This document shows positions 35,848-46,689 of a stretch of 64,000 nt of DNA, piece after piece. The first letter of the stretch is position 1; the number at the start of each line of letters is the position of its first letter. The notes below the pieces were generated by a model. It made no database searches, was not told where the DNA came from, and was given only the letters and a program-made list of their open reading frames with translations. The position numbers were made by a program, and so were the translations under genes. Source of the stretch: Macrotis lagotis (taxonomy: Eukaryota; Chordata; Mammalia; Peramelemorphia; Peramelidae); the NCBI RefSeq assembly GCF_037893015.1, contig NC_133666.1, positions 264,113,609 through 264,177,608 of the forward strand, written 5' to 3'.

Positions 35848-36045
35848 CAAACAATAATAGCTAGAATTCATCTAAACTTTGCACATGTTACCCTGTAAGA
35901 AAAATAGTATTATTATCCCAATATTACACTGAGAGAAATTGACTTGCCCAGGGTCATGATTAGTGTTTGGGGTAGAATTTGAACTCAAATATTCACATGA
36001 GTCTAAGTTCAGGGCTTTTTCCATTGTGCTTCTGACTAGTGAAGT
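35800..36045 (-). repeat. MIR with (AAT)n microsatellite
   Basis: (AAT)n at 35805-35843, then 'tattattatcccaatattac', 'gacttgcccagggtcatgat' and 'gaatttgaactcaaatattc'. Confidence 0.75.
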
Positions 36046-36249
36046 CAGAAGCAAAGGCTACTTTTTGTATGTTTGTTTGAAGAGAAGAGTTATTGGTATA
36101 TTGGGGTGCAAGTAGGTCAGGAAAAAGGGTGAATTTAGTTTTACATATTTTGAATTTAGAGAAATGTTTAATAGACAGCTGCAAATGTGGGTCTGGAGAT
36201 AAAAGATCTGATTGATTCACTTAGATAGCCAAAGTAGATAAATACTAGA

Positions 36250-36744
36250 AAAAAGCCTGGGGAGTAGTTGAAATGAGATTACTGGATGGATGGAAGAAAC
36301 GAAGAAGGAAAGAAATTGCAAATGTAAAGATAGTTTGTACCATAATTTGCATAATTCCAACTTTATTAAGTATATAATGGATCTTTCAGCCAAGAAACCT
36401 TTTCCCCTTTTCTTAATCTGTTCATCTCTTCTCTCTGGATAGGATGAACAGCTAGTGTACATTTTCATTTATGTACTCACAGAAAGATTCTTGGTCATCT
36501 GGAAGAAATTGTATAGCTCCCAGCTGTTGCAAATTTGACTATCCCAGCTCTGCGTCTTCATTAAGGATAGTTCTAGATCCAGTGATATCCTTGGAAAGGG
36601 CAGGTGGCTTGGAAACTCTGGTCTGGATATTCTGGGGCAATTCCTCAGGTCTTTTCAGATGATCCATGAGGTCAAAACTGTTTTTATAATAATTCTAAGA
36701 ATTTTAATTTCTAATATAGTATATATTAATAGATATAATCCACA
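36250..36744. other. Unassigned intergenic sequence
   Basis: No repeat or gene recognised. Confidence 0.4.
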
Positions 36745-36965
36745 TGGTGCAGCTAGATGGTACAGTAGATAGAGCGCCTAACCAGGAGTCAAGAAGACCT
36801 TAACAAGTTCAATTCTGATGTCAGACACTTTTAAGCTATGTGACCATGGACAAGTCATTTAACCCTGTTTGTCTCAGTTTCCTCATCTATGAAAATGGAC
36901 TGGAGAAGGAAATGGCAAATCATTTCAGTATCTTTGGGAAAAAAAACCCTAAATGGCTGTCATAA
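36745..36965 (+). repeat. MAR1-like SINE, sense
   Basis: 'ggtgcagctagatggtacag', 'ctcagtttcctcatctatga', 'actggagaaggaaatggcaa' and 'ttcagtatcttt' in order. Confidence 0.82.
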
Positions 36966-37373
36966 ATATATGTGAGCATATATGATTTTAGGGCTCCAAA
37001 ATTGGTGGTTACCTTTTTACCAAGCCACATTTCATATAAACTTATATTATTGATACTAAACATTTCACCTTTTCTATTCAATCTTATTAGTCTTTTCACC
37101 ATTTTAGCAATTCTTTATCTAGAAGATGCTGGATAGTCAATTTGATCTCTTGGTTTTATCTGAGTTTTCTTCTTTGAATGTAAGGTGAGAGAAGTAGATG
37201 AAGTGGAATACAGAATTCAAAAATGTAAAGCATAATACAGCATTCTCTGAATAGTCAAAGGTTGGTGATCTCATATATTCCCATGGATTTAATTATCAAC
37301 ACAACACTATATCTATTCTCAAATCTTATCCAGTCCTATACTCTTGTATCTTCAAATATCTTTCAGACATCTT

Positions 37374-37525
37374 TTTTTTTTAGGTTTTTGCAAGGCAAAT
37401 GGGGTTAAGTGGCTTGCCCAAGGCCACACAGCTAGGTAATTATTAAGTGTCTGAAACCAGATTTGAACCCAGGTACTCCTGACTCCAGGGCCAGTGCTTT
37501 ATCCACTGCACCACCTAGCCACCCC
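37374..37525 (-). repeat. tRNA-derived SINE with TSD, antisense
   Basis: Intact young copy. Perfect 15-bp TSD TCTTTCAGACATCTT at 37359-37373 and 37526-37540. Used here as a reference copy for the HAL1 module comparison. Confidence 0.95.
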
Positions 37526-37704
37526 TCTTTCAGACATCTTGAATTGGATGTCATATATACATTATAAATTCAATGTACCTAAAACTAATCTCATATATTC
37601 TGCCTCCCCAACCTTCCCTTCTTCCCCAAATTCCTATTACTATTGAGGATACTGCCATCCTCCCAGTCATCCAGAATCAAAACCTAGGTGCCATCCCTGA
37701 CTCC

Positions 37705-37965
37705 TCACTTTTTCTGTTATTTTTAATTTATGAAATAAAATAAGAATTTCTATAATTTAGTAGAATAAAAAAGACAATTGTCCATGAAAGTGCAAATCTG
37801 TTATTTCCTATCTACTGTTCTTTTGAAATATGTACTAAACTTATCACATAAGTTTCTTTTTTCCTTTTTTCCTTCCCTCTCCCCAGAGATGGTTACCATT
37901 AGACACAGATATGTATATATGTAAAATTGTTCTATACACACTTCTATTTATCAGTTTTTTCTCAT
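37705..37965 (-). mobile_element. L1 3'-end fragment, antisense, inside L2
   Basis: 'tttaatttatgaaataaaat', 'ggttaccattagacacagat' and 'aaaattgttctatacacact' are the complement of a marsupial L1 3' end. Confidence 0.75.
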
Positions 37966-38394
37966 CACCTTCCTTCCTAATCTGTGTCAAGTCCTGTTGC
38001 TATTACTTTTGAAACATCTCTTGAAAATTTCTCTCCTTTTCTCCGACAATGGCACCACTCTGGTACACATCCTCATCATGTCACATGTAGACTATTGTAA
38101 CAATCTGGTGTTTTATTTCCCTACTGTGAGTCTCTCCACATTCCTGGCCATTCTCCTCTATTCAGATGGCAAAGTGATGTCCCAAAACACAAATCTGAGC
38201 ATGCCATTTCCCATATCCCTCCTCCAGATCAAATATCAAATCCTCTATTTGCTATTCAAAGCCCTCCAAACCCAATCCACCCTTCTCCTTACCAATCTTC
38301 TTAATATCTCAAACTCCCAAACTCTCCACATATGCCATAATTCATCAACACTGTCCTTGTAGTTGTTTGAACAAGACACAATTTCAGTCAATCA

Positions 38395-38620
38395 CTAAAC
38401 ATTTATTAAACTCCTAAGAGCTGGTAGATACAAAAAAGAGTCAAAAGACAGTCTTTATCCTTAAGGAATCCTTAAGGGAAGAAAGCAAGCAAGAATGTAC
38501 AAAGGAGTGATATATAGAATAAACATGAACTGTATCTTTCTTTATATCACAGGCAGTGAATTGTTTTGATAAATGTTTATTGATTTACTGATTGACTTGG
38601 GAGATCATCTGTCCTCTCTG
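38395..38620 (-). repeat. L2 3'-end fragments
   Basis: 'caatcactaaacatttatta' and 'cagtctttatccttaaggaa' resemble the L2 3'-end complement. A short sense-oriented tail ('gataaatgtttattgattta') follows. Confidence 0.5.
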
Positions 38621-39019
38621 AGTGTGAAACTTACAGAAAAAATCTCCATAGAATGTTTGCTATTGTTTTCAGAGAATAGACTCATTGGTTTTTCCTCTCC
38701 CCGCACCCTCACATTATAAATGTTTAATAGAGAACAGTTTCAAATTCACATTAAAAAGCAACCACTTTTAAAATTTTGTAGTAGTTTTCTTAAAGTGCAT
38801 TTACAGCAGAAATACGTTAGGGGGCTATCTAAGTCAGATTAAAGTGTCAGCTTCTGTTCTGAACTAGTCTAAGTAGAAAAGTAAAGAAATAAAGATTTAG
38901 GCTTCTTTCCTAAAATTTCAAGTTTTTTTAAAATAATGGATTACTAAATATTTAAAAAACAGTAAACAAAGTGGTATGTAAGGTAGGATAAAAGAATGAA
39001 GAGAGTATTACTGTTTACA

Positions 39020-39165
39020 CCAGGAGATATACTACTTCCTACTTCCCTATGCAATTTTGGACAAGTCAATTAATCTCTCATGGCCTTAATTTTATCATCT
39101 GAAAAATAGGAAAGTTAGACTAGATAATCTCTAAAGTCTCTTCCAGTTCTCTATATTCCTATGAA
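39020..39165 (+). repeat. MIR-like SINE, sense
   Basis: 'cttaattttatcatctgaaa', 'gttagactagataatctcta' and 'aagtctcttccagttctcta' in order. Confidence 0.65.
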
Positions 39166-39234
39166 ATCTAATTATGTCTCTGATACTAATGGGGTTTCAT
39201 TAAGTGACCATTTCCCAGAGCTTCATTTTTGTGG

Positions 39235-39320
39235 TTCTTCAGTCATTTCAGTCATGTCTGACTCTTCATGATCCCATTTGTGATTTTTAAGGTAAAGATA
39301 CTGGAGTGATTCATTTTATC
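39235..39320 (-). repeat. MAR1-like SINE fragment, antisense
   Basis: 'tttcagtcatgtctgactct' and 'gtaaagatactggagtgatt' are the SINE tail complement. Confidence 0.65.
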
Positions 39321-39654
39321 CCTTCTTTTCTTTTTATGCCTTATGATAAATGAGTATTATGGACTCTTTAATCCTTAAGAGCAAATGGTAGAATGGAAAT
39401 AAGGGAATACTGGGCACCTAGACTGATAAGGGGATACACAGGTGAGAAGCATGGCAAAGACAAAAGGGTTGGAAACAATGAAGACAAGCAGTCCTGAGGA
39501 TCCTCTATCTTAACATTATGTATAACTGATATCCTAGGGAGTTTATAAATGCTTTAAGCTTATTGGAGATTCAGACTATAAACATTTCCCTCTGAGGGTC
39601 TTTCATAGATCCTACTGCTAAGATATGTTAGCTGATTAAGATTACTAACTTTAA

Positions 39655-40060
39655 AAAAAAATTATTAATTTATTTTTGAATTTTACAATTTTTCCCCTAA
39701 TCTTGCTTCCCTCCCCCACAACCCCCCACAAAAGGTAGTCTGTTAGTCTTTACATTATTTCCATGCTATACACTGATCTAAGTTGAATGTGATGAGAGAG
39801 AGAGAAATCATATCCTTAAGGGAAAAAAATGAAATATAATTGATAGAAAAATTACATAATAAGATAATGTTTTTTTTTTTTTAAATTAAAGGTAATAGTC
39901 CTTGGTCTTTGTTTAAACTCCACACTTCTTTCTCTGGATACAGATGGTATTACCATCACAGATACCCTAAAATTGTCCCTGATTGTTGTACTGATGGAAT
40001 AAGTAAGTCCATTAAGATTGAACATCAACCCCATGTTGCTGTTATGATATCTACTAACTT
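39655..40060 (-). mobile_element. L1 3'-end fragment, antisense
   Basis: 'ttttgaattttacaattttt', 'gtctttacattatttccatg', 'ggtaatagtccttggtcttt' and 'gtccctgattgttgtactga' are typical of the 3' region of a marsupial L1 subfamily, in antisense. Confidence 0.75.
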
Positions 40061-40400
40061 TTGTTTTGTTACTAGTTTGTTTAGTTGGTTTAGTTTAGTT
40101 TAGGTTTAATTTGGAACAGAGTTACTAGGGGAAATGAGTTTACAATTTCTGCTCAAGGAACTGAACTTCTTCCCTTTGCGGGTCATAGATGATCTTGACT
40201 CTTAATCTCCATGGTCATTTCACAAAAGAGTAATACTGTTAGTAGAAAAATGCTTATTTAATGAATATCCAGGCTGTCTGGTTGTCGTTATGTGTAAAGA
40301 ATAGTATATTATATCAGGTCCTCCAAATACTATTTAACAAACATCTATTTAATGCTATTTAACAAACATCAACTTATCAACAAGCATTTTTAAAGTGCTT

Positions 40401-40544
40401 TTTTTTTTTGCAAGTCAATGGTGTTAAGTGACTTGCCCAAAATCACACAATTAAGTAAGTATTAAGTGTCTGAGGCTGAATTTGAACTCAGGTTCTCCTG
40501 ACTCCAGGGCCAGCGCTCTGTCCATTGTATCACCTACCTGGCCC
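40401..40544 (-). repeat. tRNA-derived SINE with TSD, antisense
   Basis: TSD TAAAGTGCTT at 40391-40400 and TAAAGTACTT at 40545-40554 (one mismatch). Host DNA looks like an L2 3' end. Confidence 0.88.
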
Positions 40545-40633
40545 TAAAGTACTTATCAAAGGACAATATTAGAGTCTAGGGATGAAAAGAAAATTTTTTT
40601 GTTCTCTGGGACAAAAATTTACTTTTTAGACCT

Positions 40634-40734
40634 TTGTCAAGGGTTTCATGTAGAATTTAATATTAAATATTTAATTAAATTAAATTAATTTTAAATTAAA
40701 TTTAATATAAATTCTACATGCAATCCTTGACAAG
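40634..40734. repeat. 100-bp AT-rich palindrome
   Basis: Left arm from 'ttgtcaagggtttcatgtag' and right arm ending 'ctacatgcaatccttgacaa' are reverse complements with few mismatches over about 35 bp per arm. The centre is A/T only. Confidence 0.8.
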
Positions 40735-41339
40735 TTTTTGTTGGGCAATATGTCCCAGAAGAACTAAAAGGTTGGATAACCCCATTCTAGACAATTTAAA
40801 ATCTTTAAAATCTAAGCAATTTTGCAATCCCCTAAAAGTAAGGGAAGGTGATTCAAAAAAGTTATATCTAGATTTATAATAAATTTTTAAAAGCATAGAT
40901 AGATATGGGAACAAAAATATATGCATATATGCATAAAAATAGTGCAAGGTAATTTTTAACTGGAAGGTCTCAGCAAATCGGGGAGAAAGTTTTCAAATTA
41001 AGGTTTTATCACATTTGTATTGGCCTTGAAAAAAACTGGAGATACTAAAAAATGAATGTGAGTAAGGAATGGATTTCAGTCATGCTGGGATAATGAGAGA
41101 AAGGAAAAAATACAAGTATTGTATATAAGGAACAGAAAGAAAGTCAATTAGCTGACCTACCCAGTCTATGTGAAGGGAAATAATGTATAGTAAGGATAGA
41201 AGGGCAGAACAGGGCCATATTTTAAAAAACATACTTTTAGTGCCAAACAGATCAGTTTATATTTGATTCTAGTTTTATATCTATATGCATAAAAATAATT
41301 CTCAACTATTTTTATGCCATGGAACACTGTCTTTCCCCC
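40735..41339. other. Unassigned intergenic sequence
   Basis: No repeat or gene recognised. Confidence 0.35.
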
Positions 41340-41900
41340 AAATACCCCTTCAGTGGAATATTTAAGGTTCCCTCCAAATAAAAGGGTCCAACACGATACC
41401 TAATAAAGATACTGGGCAGCTCCAAAGTGATTATATAAGTAGTTTAATAATCAAAGGAGATACTCTCATCAGGGCAGTCTGTAGCAGTGACTAGACAACA
41501 ATCTTGATGTTTCCCCCCGCCCCGAAATCCTAAGATAATTATAGAAATCAGACAAAGGGAGATAGAGTTATAGGGTATATGAGTGTGGATTGACTGCTAT
41601 TCTTTGGTTTACTCTGTTCAGCACTGGGCTACACCTGGTGCCCTATCAGGGCTGGAGTCTTGGGCATGAAAGCCCTTGTCCTGCTCATTGGGGACATGCC
41701 CCTGTTAATATGTTTTCTTTTGATTTACATTGATTTTGGTTTACATTATTCATGGCTTTTGTGGATAAGGACTCTATATTATTATTATTACGACTTTTAC
41801 CGAGAGAAATTTTTGCTAGGAGACTTAGAATATCGATGACTTTTATTGCTTAAGGGGTCCACATTATGACTTTTACCAATTGCAACCCTAAAACCCATTT
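41340..41900 (-). repeat. Possible solo-LTR-like fossil (unassigned)
   Basis: The minus strand has a moderately CpG-containing block with AT-rich and AATAAA-like words and no ORF, reminiscent of an old LTR. No partner repeat, primer-binding site or internal region was seen. A single-copy origin is equally possible. Confidence 0.2.
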
Positions 41901-42059
41901 GGCAATTTGAAAAAGCTTTATGGTAATCTTACTAGAATATTTTTTTTCAGAATATTTTTTAAAGCATAAAATAAAGCAATTCAGGTCAAAAAGGAAACCA
42001 TTTAAAAAGGAAATCAATTATTTTGAAACTAAGTTATCAAATTTTTTAATAAACTTCAT

Positions 42060-42200
42060 TTAATATGTATCAAATTGTTTGCAATTTCAGGTAGGGGAGT
42101 GGTACTAGGAATAGAGAGAAAAATTCAGAATTCAAAATTAAAAAAAAGAATGTCAAAAATTGTCTTTGCATTTAACTGGGAAAAAAACAAATTATTTTCA
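42060..42200 (+). mobile_element. L1 3' tail, sense
   Basis: 'aaattgtttgcaatttcagg', 'aaattgtctttgcatttaac' and an A-rich end match the L1 3' terminus seen at 3370-3500. Confidence 0.7.
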
Positions 42201-42208
42201 AAAGCTCA

Positions 42209-42367
42209 TGGCTGGGGCAGCTAGGTGGCAAGGGGAAGCACAAGCCCTGGAGTCAGCAGTACCTGAGTTCAAATCTGGCCTCAGACAGTTACAAATTACC
42301 TAGCTGTGTGGCCTTGGGCAAACTGCCTAACCCCATTGCTTTGCAAAAACTAAAAAAAAAAAAAAAA
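42209..42367 (+). repeat. tRNA-derived SINE with TSD, sense
   Basis: Head 'ggggcagctaggtggcaagg', long A tail. TSD AAAAGCTCA at 42200-42208 and 42368-42376. It sits directly in an L1 tail. Confidence 0.9.
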
Positions 42368-42376
42368 AAAAGCTCA

Positions 42377-43184
42377 AGATTAAGAATTCCTCTTCTAGAG
42401 ATAATAGATAATAGGACAATAAGTAAATGAAGTTAGGATGGTGAGATGGGGAGACACTGACATGAATTCTGATTTTGTACTTTTGGGGTTAAGATTACTG
42501 CAACAGTAGAGACTGCCCTGGATTATTATAGAATAAAATAAGGTTTAAATTGGATTTGATTTCAGATCAGACATAGACTTAGGTAAATAGGCAGTTAGGA
42601 CCAAATCAGTCTTCTATAGTCCTTCCAGGTGGCCCAAATCTGTATCTTGGAGAATTTTTTTGAATTAGATTTTGTCTAATTTTATCTTCTAAAGACCACC
42701 TTTGAAATGTCCAAGTTGGGCTAGTGGTGGGCATATGAGAAAGGAAGATACAGATTTATTTCATTTATCAGTTTACTTCTCCAGGGCTAACTAGAGTCTT
42801 TTGAAGTAGGCAGATAGGACCATGAAAAGAAGGACTGGGAACCTTGAAGGATCTGTTGAAAGAGATGCAGGTGGAAGAAGGATCTAGAATAAATTTTTCC
42901 AGCATGACTATGAAACTTCTCTGTGTATGTGTATGAGTCAGCATGTAATATGAATGTGAAAATATGTATGAGTATGCCTGTGTAGTAAGTTTATGTTTTG
43001 AGGAAAGTAATAATGGTTTTATTCAATTTTTTTATTGGTGGTAGGAAGTAGACATAAGATCTTATTTTTTCACTCAGTTAAAATAACCAAGAATTTATTA
43101 AGAACCTTCTATATACTAGGTCATGATAAGAGTAAAATGAAATCACCCCTAACTTCAATGATTTGCATTGCCTCAAAACACAGA
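42377..43184. other. Unassigned intergenic sequence
   Basis: No repeat or gene recognised with confidence. Confidence 0.35.
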
Positions 43185-43870
43185 CAAGTCAAATTAGTAT
43201 TTATTAAGGACTTAATATGTGTTGGTCAGTGTAAGAAGCACTAGAGGCAAAATGTAGGCAAAAGGAGAGGAATTCTTGCCCTTGAGGAGCTTACAAACAA
43301 ATAGGGGGAGACAAAAGTGAGCTAGAAACATAGAAGGGAGATATCCACACAAGGACATACCATTGAGATCCCAAGAATGAAGAAGTGGTCTGGACTGTTC
43401 CTCATAATGGAAGTTCTGAGAAGAACTCACCAGTGTGAGAAGAGGATGGGATGGGCAAGCACACAGGGAGAAATTTAGAGCAAACAATGCAAATATATGA
43501 AGGGGCAGTTTGATGAGTCAGGAACACATCATCCTGTCTCAGACATTATTAACTGTGACCCTGGACAAGTCATTTAAATCCATTTGCCTCAGTTTCCTCA
43601 TCTGTAAAATGAGCTGAAGAAAGACACAAACCACTTCAGTATCTTTGCCAAGAAAATCACAAGTGGAGGCATGGGGAGTCAGACACAACTGTAAAATGAC
43701 TAAATTAGAATAAATATATGAAAAAGGAATACAAAACAATTGGGGGAGTAGGATGTCTTCAAAGGGATATGCTAACGGCTAAAATGTGAAGAATCAGGAA
43801 ATGCCTATGCTGTAGGTGACATTTGATCTGAGCCTCAAATAGAGCTTAGGTTTAGGAAATTTCTGTTAAT
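43185..43870 (-). mobile_element. L2 relic, antisense, containing a SINE
   Basis: 'agtatttattaaggacttaa' and 'cccttgaggagcttacaaac' then 'ggggagacaaaagtg' mark the L2 3'-end complement. It continues after a SINE at 43502-43710. Confidence 0.65.
43502..43710 (+). repeat. MAR1-like SINE, sense
   Basis: 'gtgaccctggacaagtcatt', 'gcctcagtttcctcatctgt', 'atctttgccaagaaaatcac' in order. The head is degenerate. Confidence 0.8.
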
Positions 43871-44211
43871 TAGGGAAGACATATTTCACTAAAACAAAAG
43901 CCTTTGGTTTTTTATTTCTTTTAGTTCCTCTATTTTAGTTGGAATTTCATATTTCTTAGTGTTAGAACAAATGTATAGCTGCATCAGTATATATTACAAA
44001 CCCCTCTTCTGCAAATAGAGGAAATATTGCTATTAGTACCAAAATAAATTAACCCTTTGAAGTGCTAGATGGCAGGGCTATATGATGTGATCTTCAATTA
44101 GTTCAATCAACAATCAATATTCATTAAACTACCACATACCAGATACTATGACAAGTGTTAGGGATAGAAAAGAGGGAAAAGAAAATTCTTGCCCTCAAGG
44201 ACTTAGAATCT

Positions 44212-44413
44212 TTTTTTTTTAGTTTTTTTTTTTGCAAGGCAAATGGGGTTAAGTGGCTTGCCTAAGGCCACACAGCTAGGTAATTATTAAGTGTCTGAGA
44301 CCGGATTTGAACCCAGGTACTCCTGACTCCAAGGCCGGTGCTTTATCCACTACAACACCTAGCTGCCCCCACTACGACACCTAGCTGCCCCCACTACGAC
44401 ACCTAGCTGCCTG
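44212..44413 (-). repeat. tRNA-derived SINE with triplicated head
   Basis: TSD AAGGACTTAGAATCT (44197-44211) and AAGGACTTACAATCT (44414-44428). The 22-bp end unit 'cactacgacacctagctgcc'+cc is present three times in tandem (44348-44411), so the copy is about 44 bp longer than normal. Confidence 0.93.
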
Positions 44414-44475
44414 AAGGACTTACAATCTAATGGGGTAGACAAAGTACAAACTATATACAGGATAAATTATATATA

Positions 44476-44478
<3 letters not shown>

Positions 44479-44519
<41 letters not shown>

Positions 44520-44546
44520 GAGATATATGTGTGTGTATACAAACAG

Positions 44547-44581
<35 letters not shown>
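44479..44581. repeat. Two (TA)n microsatellites
   Basis: (TA)n at 44479-44515 and 44550-44581, separated by a short GT-rich stretch. Confidence 0.95.
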
Positions 44582-44586
<5 letters not shown>

Positions 44587-44810
44587 TATATGTACAAACT
44601 ATATACACAGGATAAATTTTACTTGGGACTTAAAAGTAAGCTAGGGAACCTAATAGGAGATGAGGAAGTAGACCAATGAAGATGCTGCGGAATGTTCAGA
44701 ATGAAAAGGTATAATATCTTGTTTGTGGGACATCTAGGAGATCAGTATCACTGGATCAAAGGCACTTGGTGGGAAGGTTTAAAAAGTCTGAGAAGACAGG
44801 GTTTCTTTTT

Positions 44811-44927
44811 GTCTTTTCTTTTCTTTTCTTTTCTTTTCTTTTCTTTTCTTTTCTTTTCTTTTCTTTTCTTTTCTTTTTTTCCTTCTTCTTCTTCTTCTTC
44901 TTCTTCTTCTTCTTCTTCTTCTTCTTT
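44811..44927. repeat. (TTTTC)n to (TTC)n compound microsatellite
   Basis: Pentamer run to 44880, then trimer run 44881-44927. Poly-Phe/Ser frames across it are artefacts. Confidence 0.95.
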
Positions 44928-45934
44928 TGTTGCAAGCTAACCTTTATCCATAATTTGATTGTTATGGAAAAAAAGTCACATTTACCATGTTGATTTTAGT
45001 CTATGTGGTCTATAATATTTAACCTCCCCACCTTCAGGACAGGCTACCTTTCTTTTTTGACAGGGGTTTTCTAAAAAGAAAAAAACATCTTTGATCATGT
45101 TATCTGCTTTTCCACTCCCACCCCAAACTTCAAGTTTTGGGAAAACTGATAGAAACAAGATAGGTGGGAGTTTTGAAGGAGGAAAAAACATAGACAAAAT
45201 GTTCATTGGTATGATGCAAACAGCTTTTGACTTGTGACCTCTGTCTTTGGAAGAGATTTTAATAGAAAAACATGTGCAGGCTTAGGGACTAGAGGAAACT
45301 AAGAAGTGTTCAGAATAAGAGATCAGCAACCAAAGTATGGAGAAAAGGAATAAGATAGTTCTATAGAGCAGTTTGGGGCAGACATCATCCCATGCCCAAG
45401 TGTACAGCCTCATTATTGAAGTTTTTTTTTTTCAATTTTTAAACCTAGACAATAGCCCCCAAATAAGCATTTTATATGCAAAGCAGAACTTGTGTTCTGT
45501 ATGGGAAATCACAAATTTCATTTCTATATAGTTTACTATTTTTAAAGTGCACAATAAATTGAACCCATCACTTTAAAAAACTATCTTGCTGCTCTGTGTT
45601 TCCCTTAAGAATTCACTTCTGTAATCATTTAAAAATGTTTTACTGGTTTCTTTTCTTCTGTTTTTGGCCATCACCATCACTATATTCTCTGCTTCTCAAA
45701 TTTCCTCCTTTTACCCATCTCCCTCAAAAACAGAAAAACAGCAAGCAAACCTTTGTAACAAATAAACATAGTCAAACAAAACAAATCTACAAAATGTCTA
45801 TGGACCACTCTGTCAGGATATGGGTAATATGCTCCATTACTCTAGAAATTTAGTTAGTCACTTGGTCAGTGTTATTGTTTGGTCAGAGTTATTGTTATTT
45901 TGACAAGTTTTACATTTGTTGTTGTATAGGTTCT
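44928..45934. other. Unassigned intergenic sequence
   Basis: No gene or repeat recognised. Confidence 0.35.
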
Positions 45935-46155
45935 TCTGGTTCTGCATCTGGTCTCAGACACTTCACACTAGCTGTTTGATCTTAGGCAAGTCACCTCCTG
46001 GGCCATCTTCAGTCATCATGATTCATATTTGGTCACTGGACTCAATGGGCTCTGGAGGAGAAGCAAGGTTGGTGACTTAATACAGCACCCACTCACTCAA
46101 ATCCAATTCACTTGACTATCATGGCATCACCTCCCTGATATCAAGATCTTCTAGA
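45935..46155 (+). repeat. tRNA-RTE composite SINE, sense
   Basis: 'tggtctcagacacttcacac' head end, then 'gggccatcttcagtcatcat', 'cactggactcaatgggctct' and 'tatcatggcatcacctccct'. It is the inverse orientation of the element at 13112-13435. Confidence 0.65.
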
Positions 46156-46689
46156 ATAAAGGTCAAACATCAAATTATCATCATCAAAAATCATATGTCT
46201 TTGATCTAGTCTAGCTCACAGCAGTGGGGGAGTTTCCTGATGGATCTACCCCAGGGAGCACCAGGCATAACTTGGGGGAACAGCAGGGGGACCTCTGCCA
46301 GAGTGAGCATGTGAAGCCTAGCACTCAGGGCCCACAGCAAGCAGCATGGCCACAGCAGCCTAGATCCAGAAACCAGAAGCAGGTGGAGCTGGTAAGCAGG
46401 AGCCCCCAGGGCAAGAGCCCATTGAACCTAGGGAGGGGAGTGAAGAGAGAGACTGCTGAGCTCTGCCCCTGCAACAGGACTCTGGGGCTCTGACCACATT
46501 CAGATCCTAATCGCAGTCTAGGCCCCCCCATAGAACAGCAGGCCCCCCCCCACCTCAGCCCCGTGGCAGAGGGGGGCGCTTATGGTCATTCACAGACCAG
46601 GAGGGAGGACAGAGCCTCCCATACTGAGATCCTTGTGAGGGTGTCCCAAAAGCTCAGGAAGCACCCCCAAAACCAGGCACAGGCTGGGG

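Larger units (their letters stand above)
34820..36245 (-). mobile_element. L2 LINE relic, antisense, split by SINE and MIR
   Basis: L2 order: 'tcctcaagggatttgtaatt', 'attccaggcagagggaataa', 'tggggaaccaatgaaatttg', 'tttctgaggtttcttaccca', then 36050-36245. Interrupted at 35105-35255 and 35800-36045. Confidence 0.72.
37260..38360 (+). mobile_element. L2 LINE ORF2 relic, sense (RT C-terminal part)
   Basis: 'ctttcagacatcttgaattg', 'cagaatcaaaacctaggtgc' and 'atccctgactcctcac' precede an open stretch at 37997-38362 whose translation contains TLVHILIMSHVDYCNNLV and QIKYQILYLLFKALQ, matching the L2 RT C-terminal motif (LDYCN ... FK-L ... YKAL). The element is split by a SINE (37374-37525) and an antisense L1 tail (37705-37965). 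Confidence 0.78.
44100..44790 (-). mobile_element. L2 3' portion, antisense, split by a SINE
   Basis: 'gccctcaaggacttagaatc' on the left and 'acaatctaatggggtagaca', 'gatcagtatcactggatcaa' on the right. The SINE at 44212-44413 and (TA)n runs lie inside. Confidence 0.72.

Noticed and set aside
37997-38362. 121-codon open frame as a candidate gene
   Set aside because: The translation and neighbouring DNA match the L2 reverse-transcriptase C-terminal region. It lies in an L2 relic.
44692-44993. Plus-strand frames with Phe/Ser/Leu repeats that look like membrane proteins
   Set aside because: They are the (TTTTC)n and (TTC)n microsatellites.
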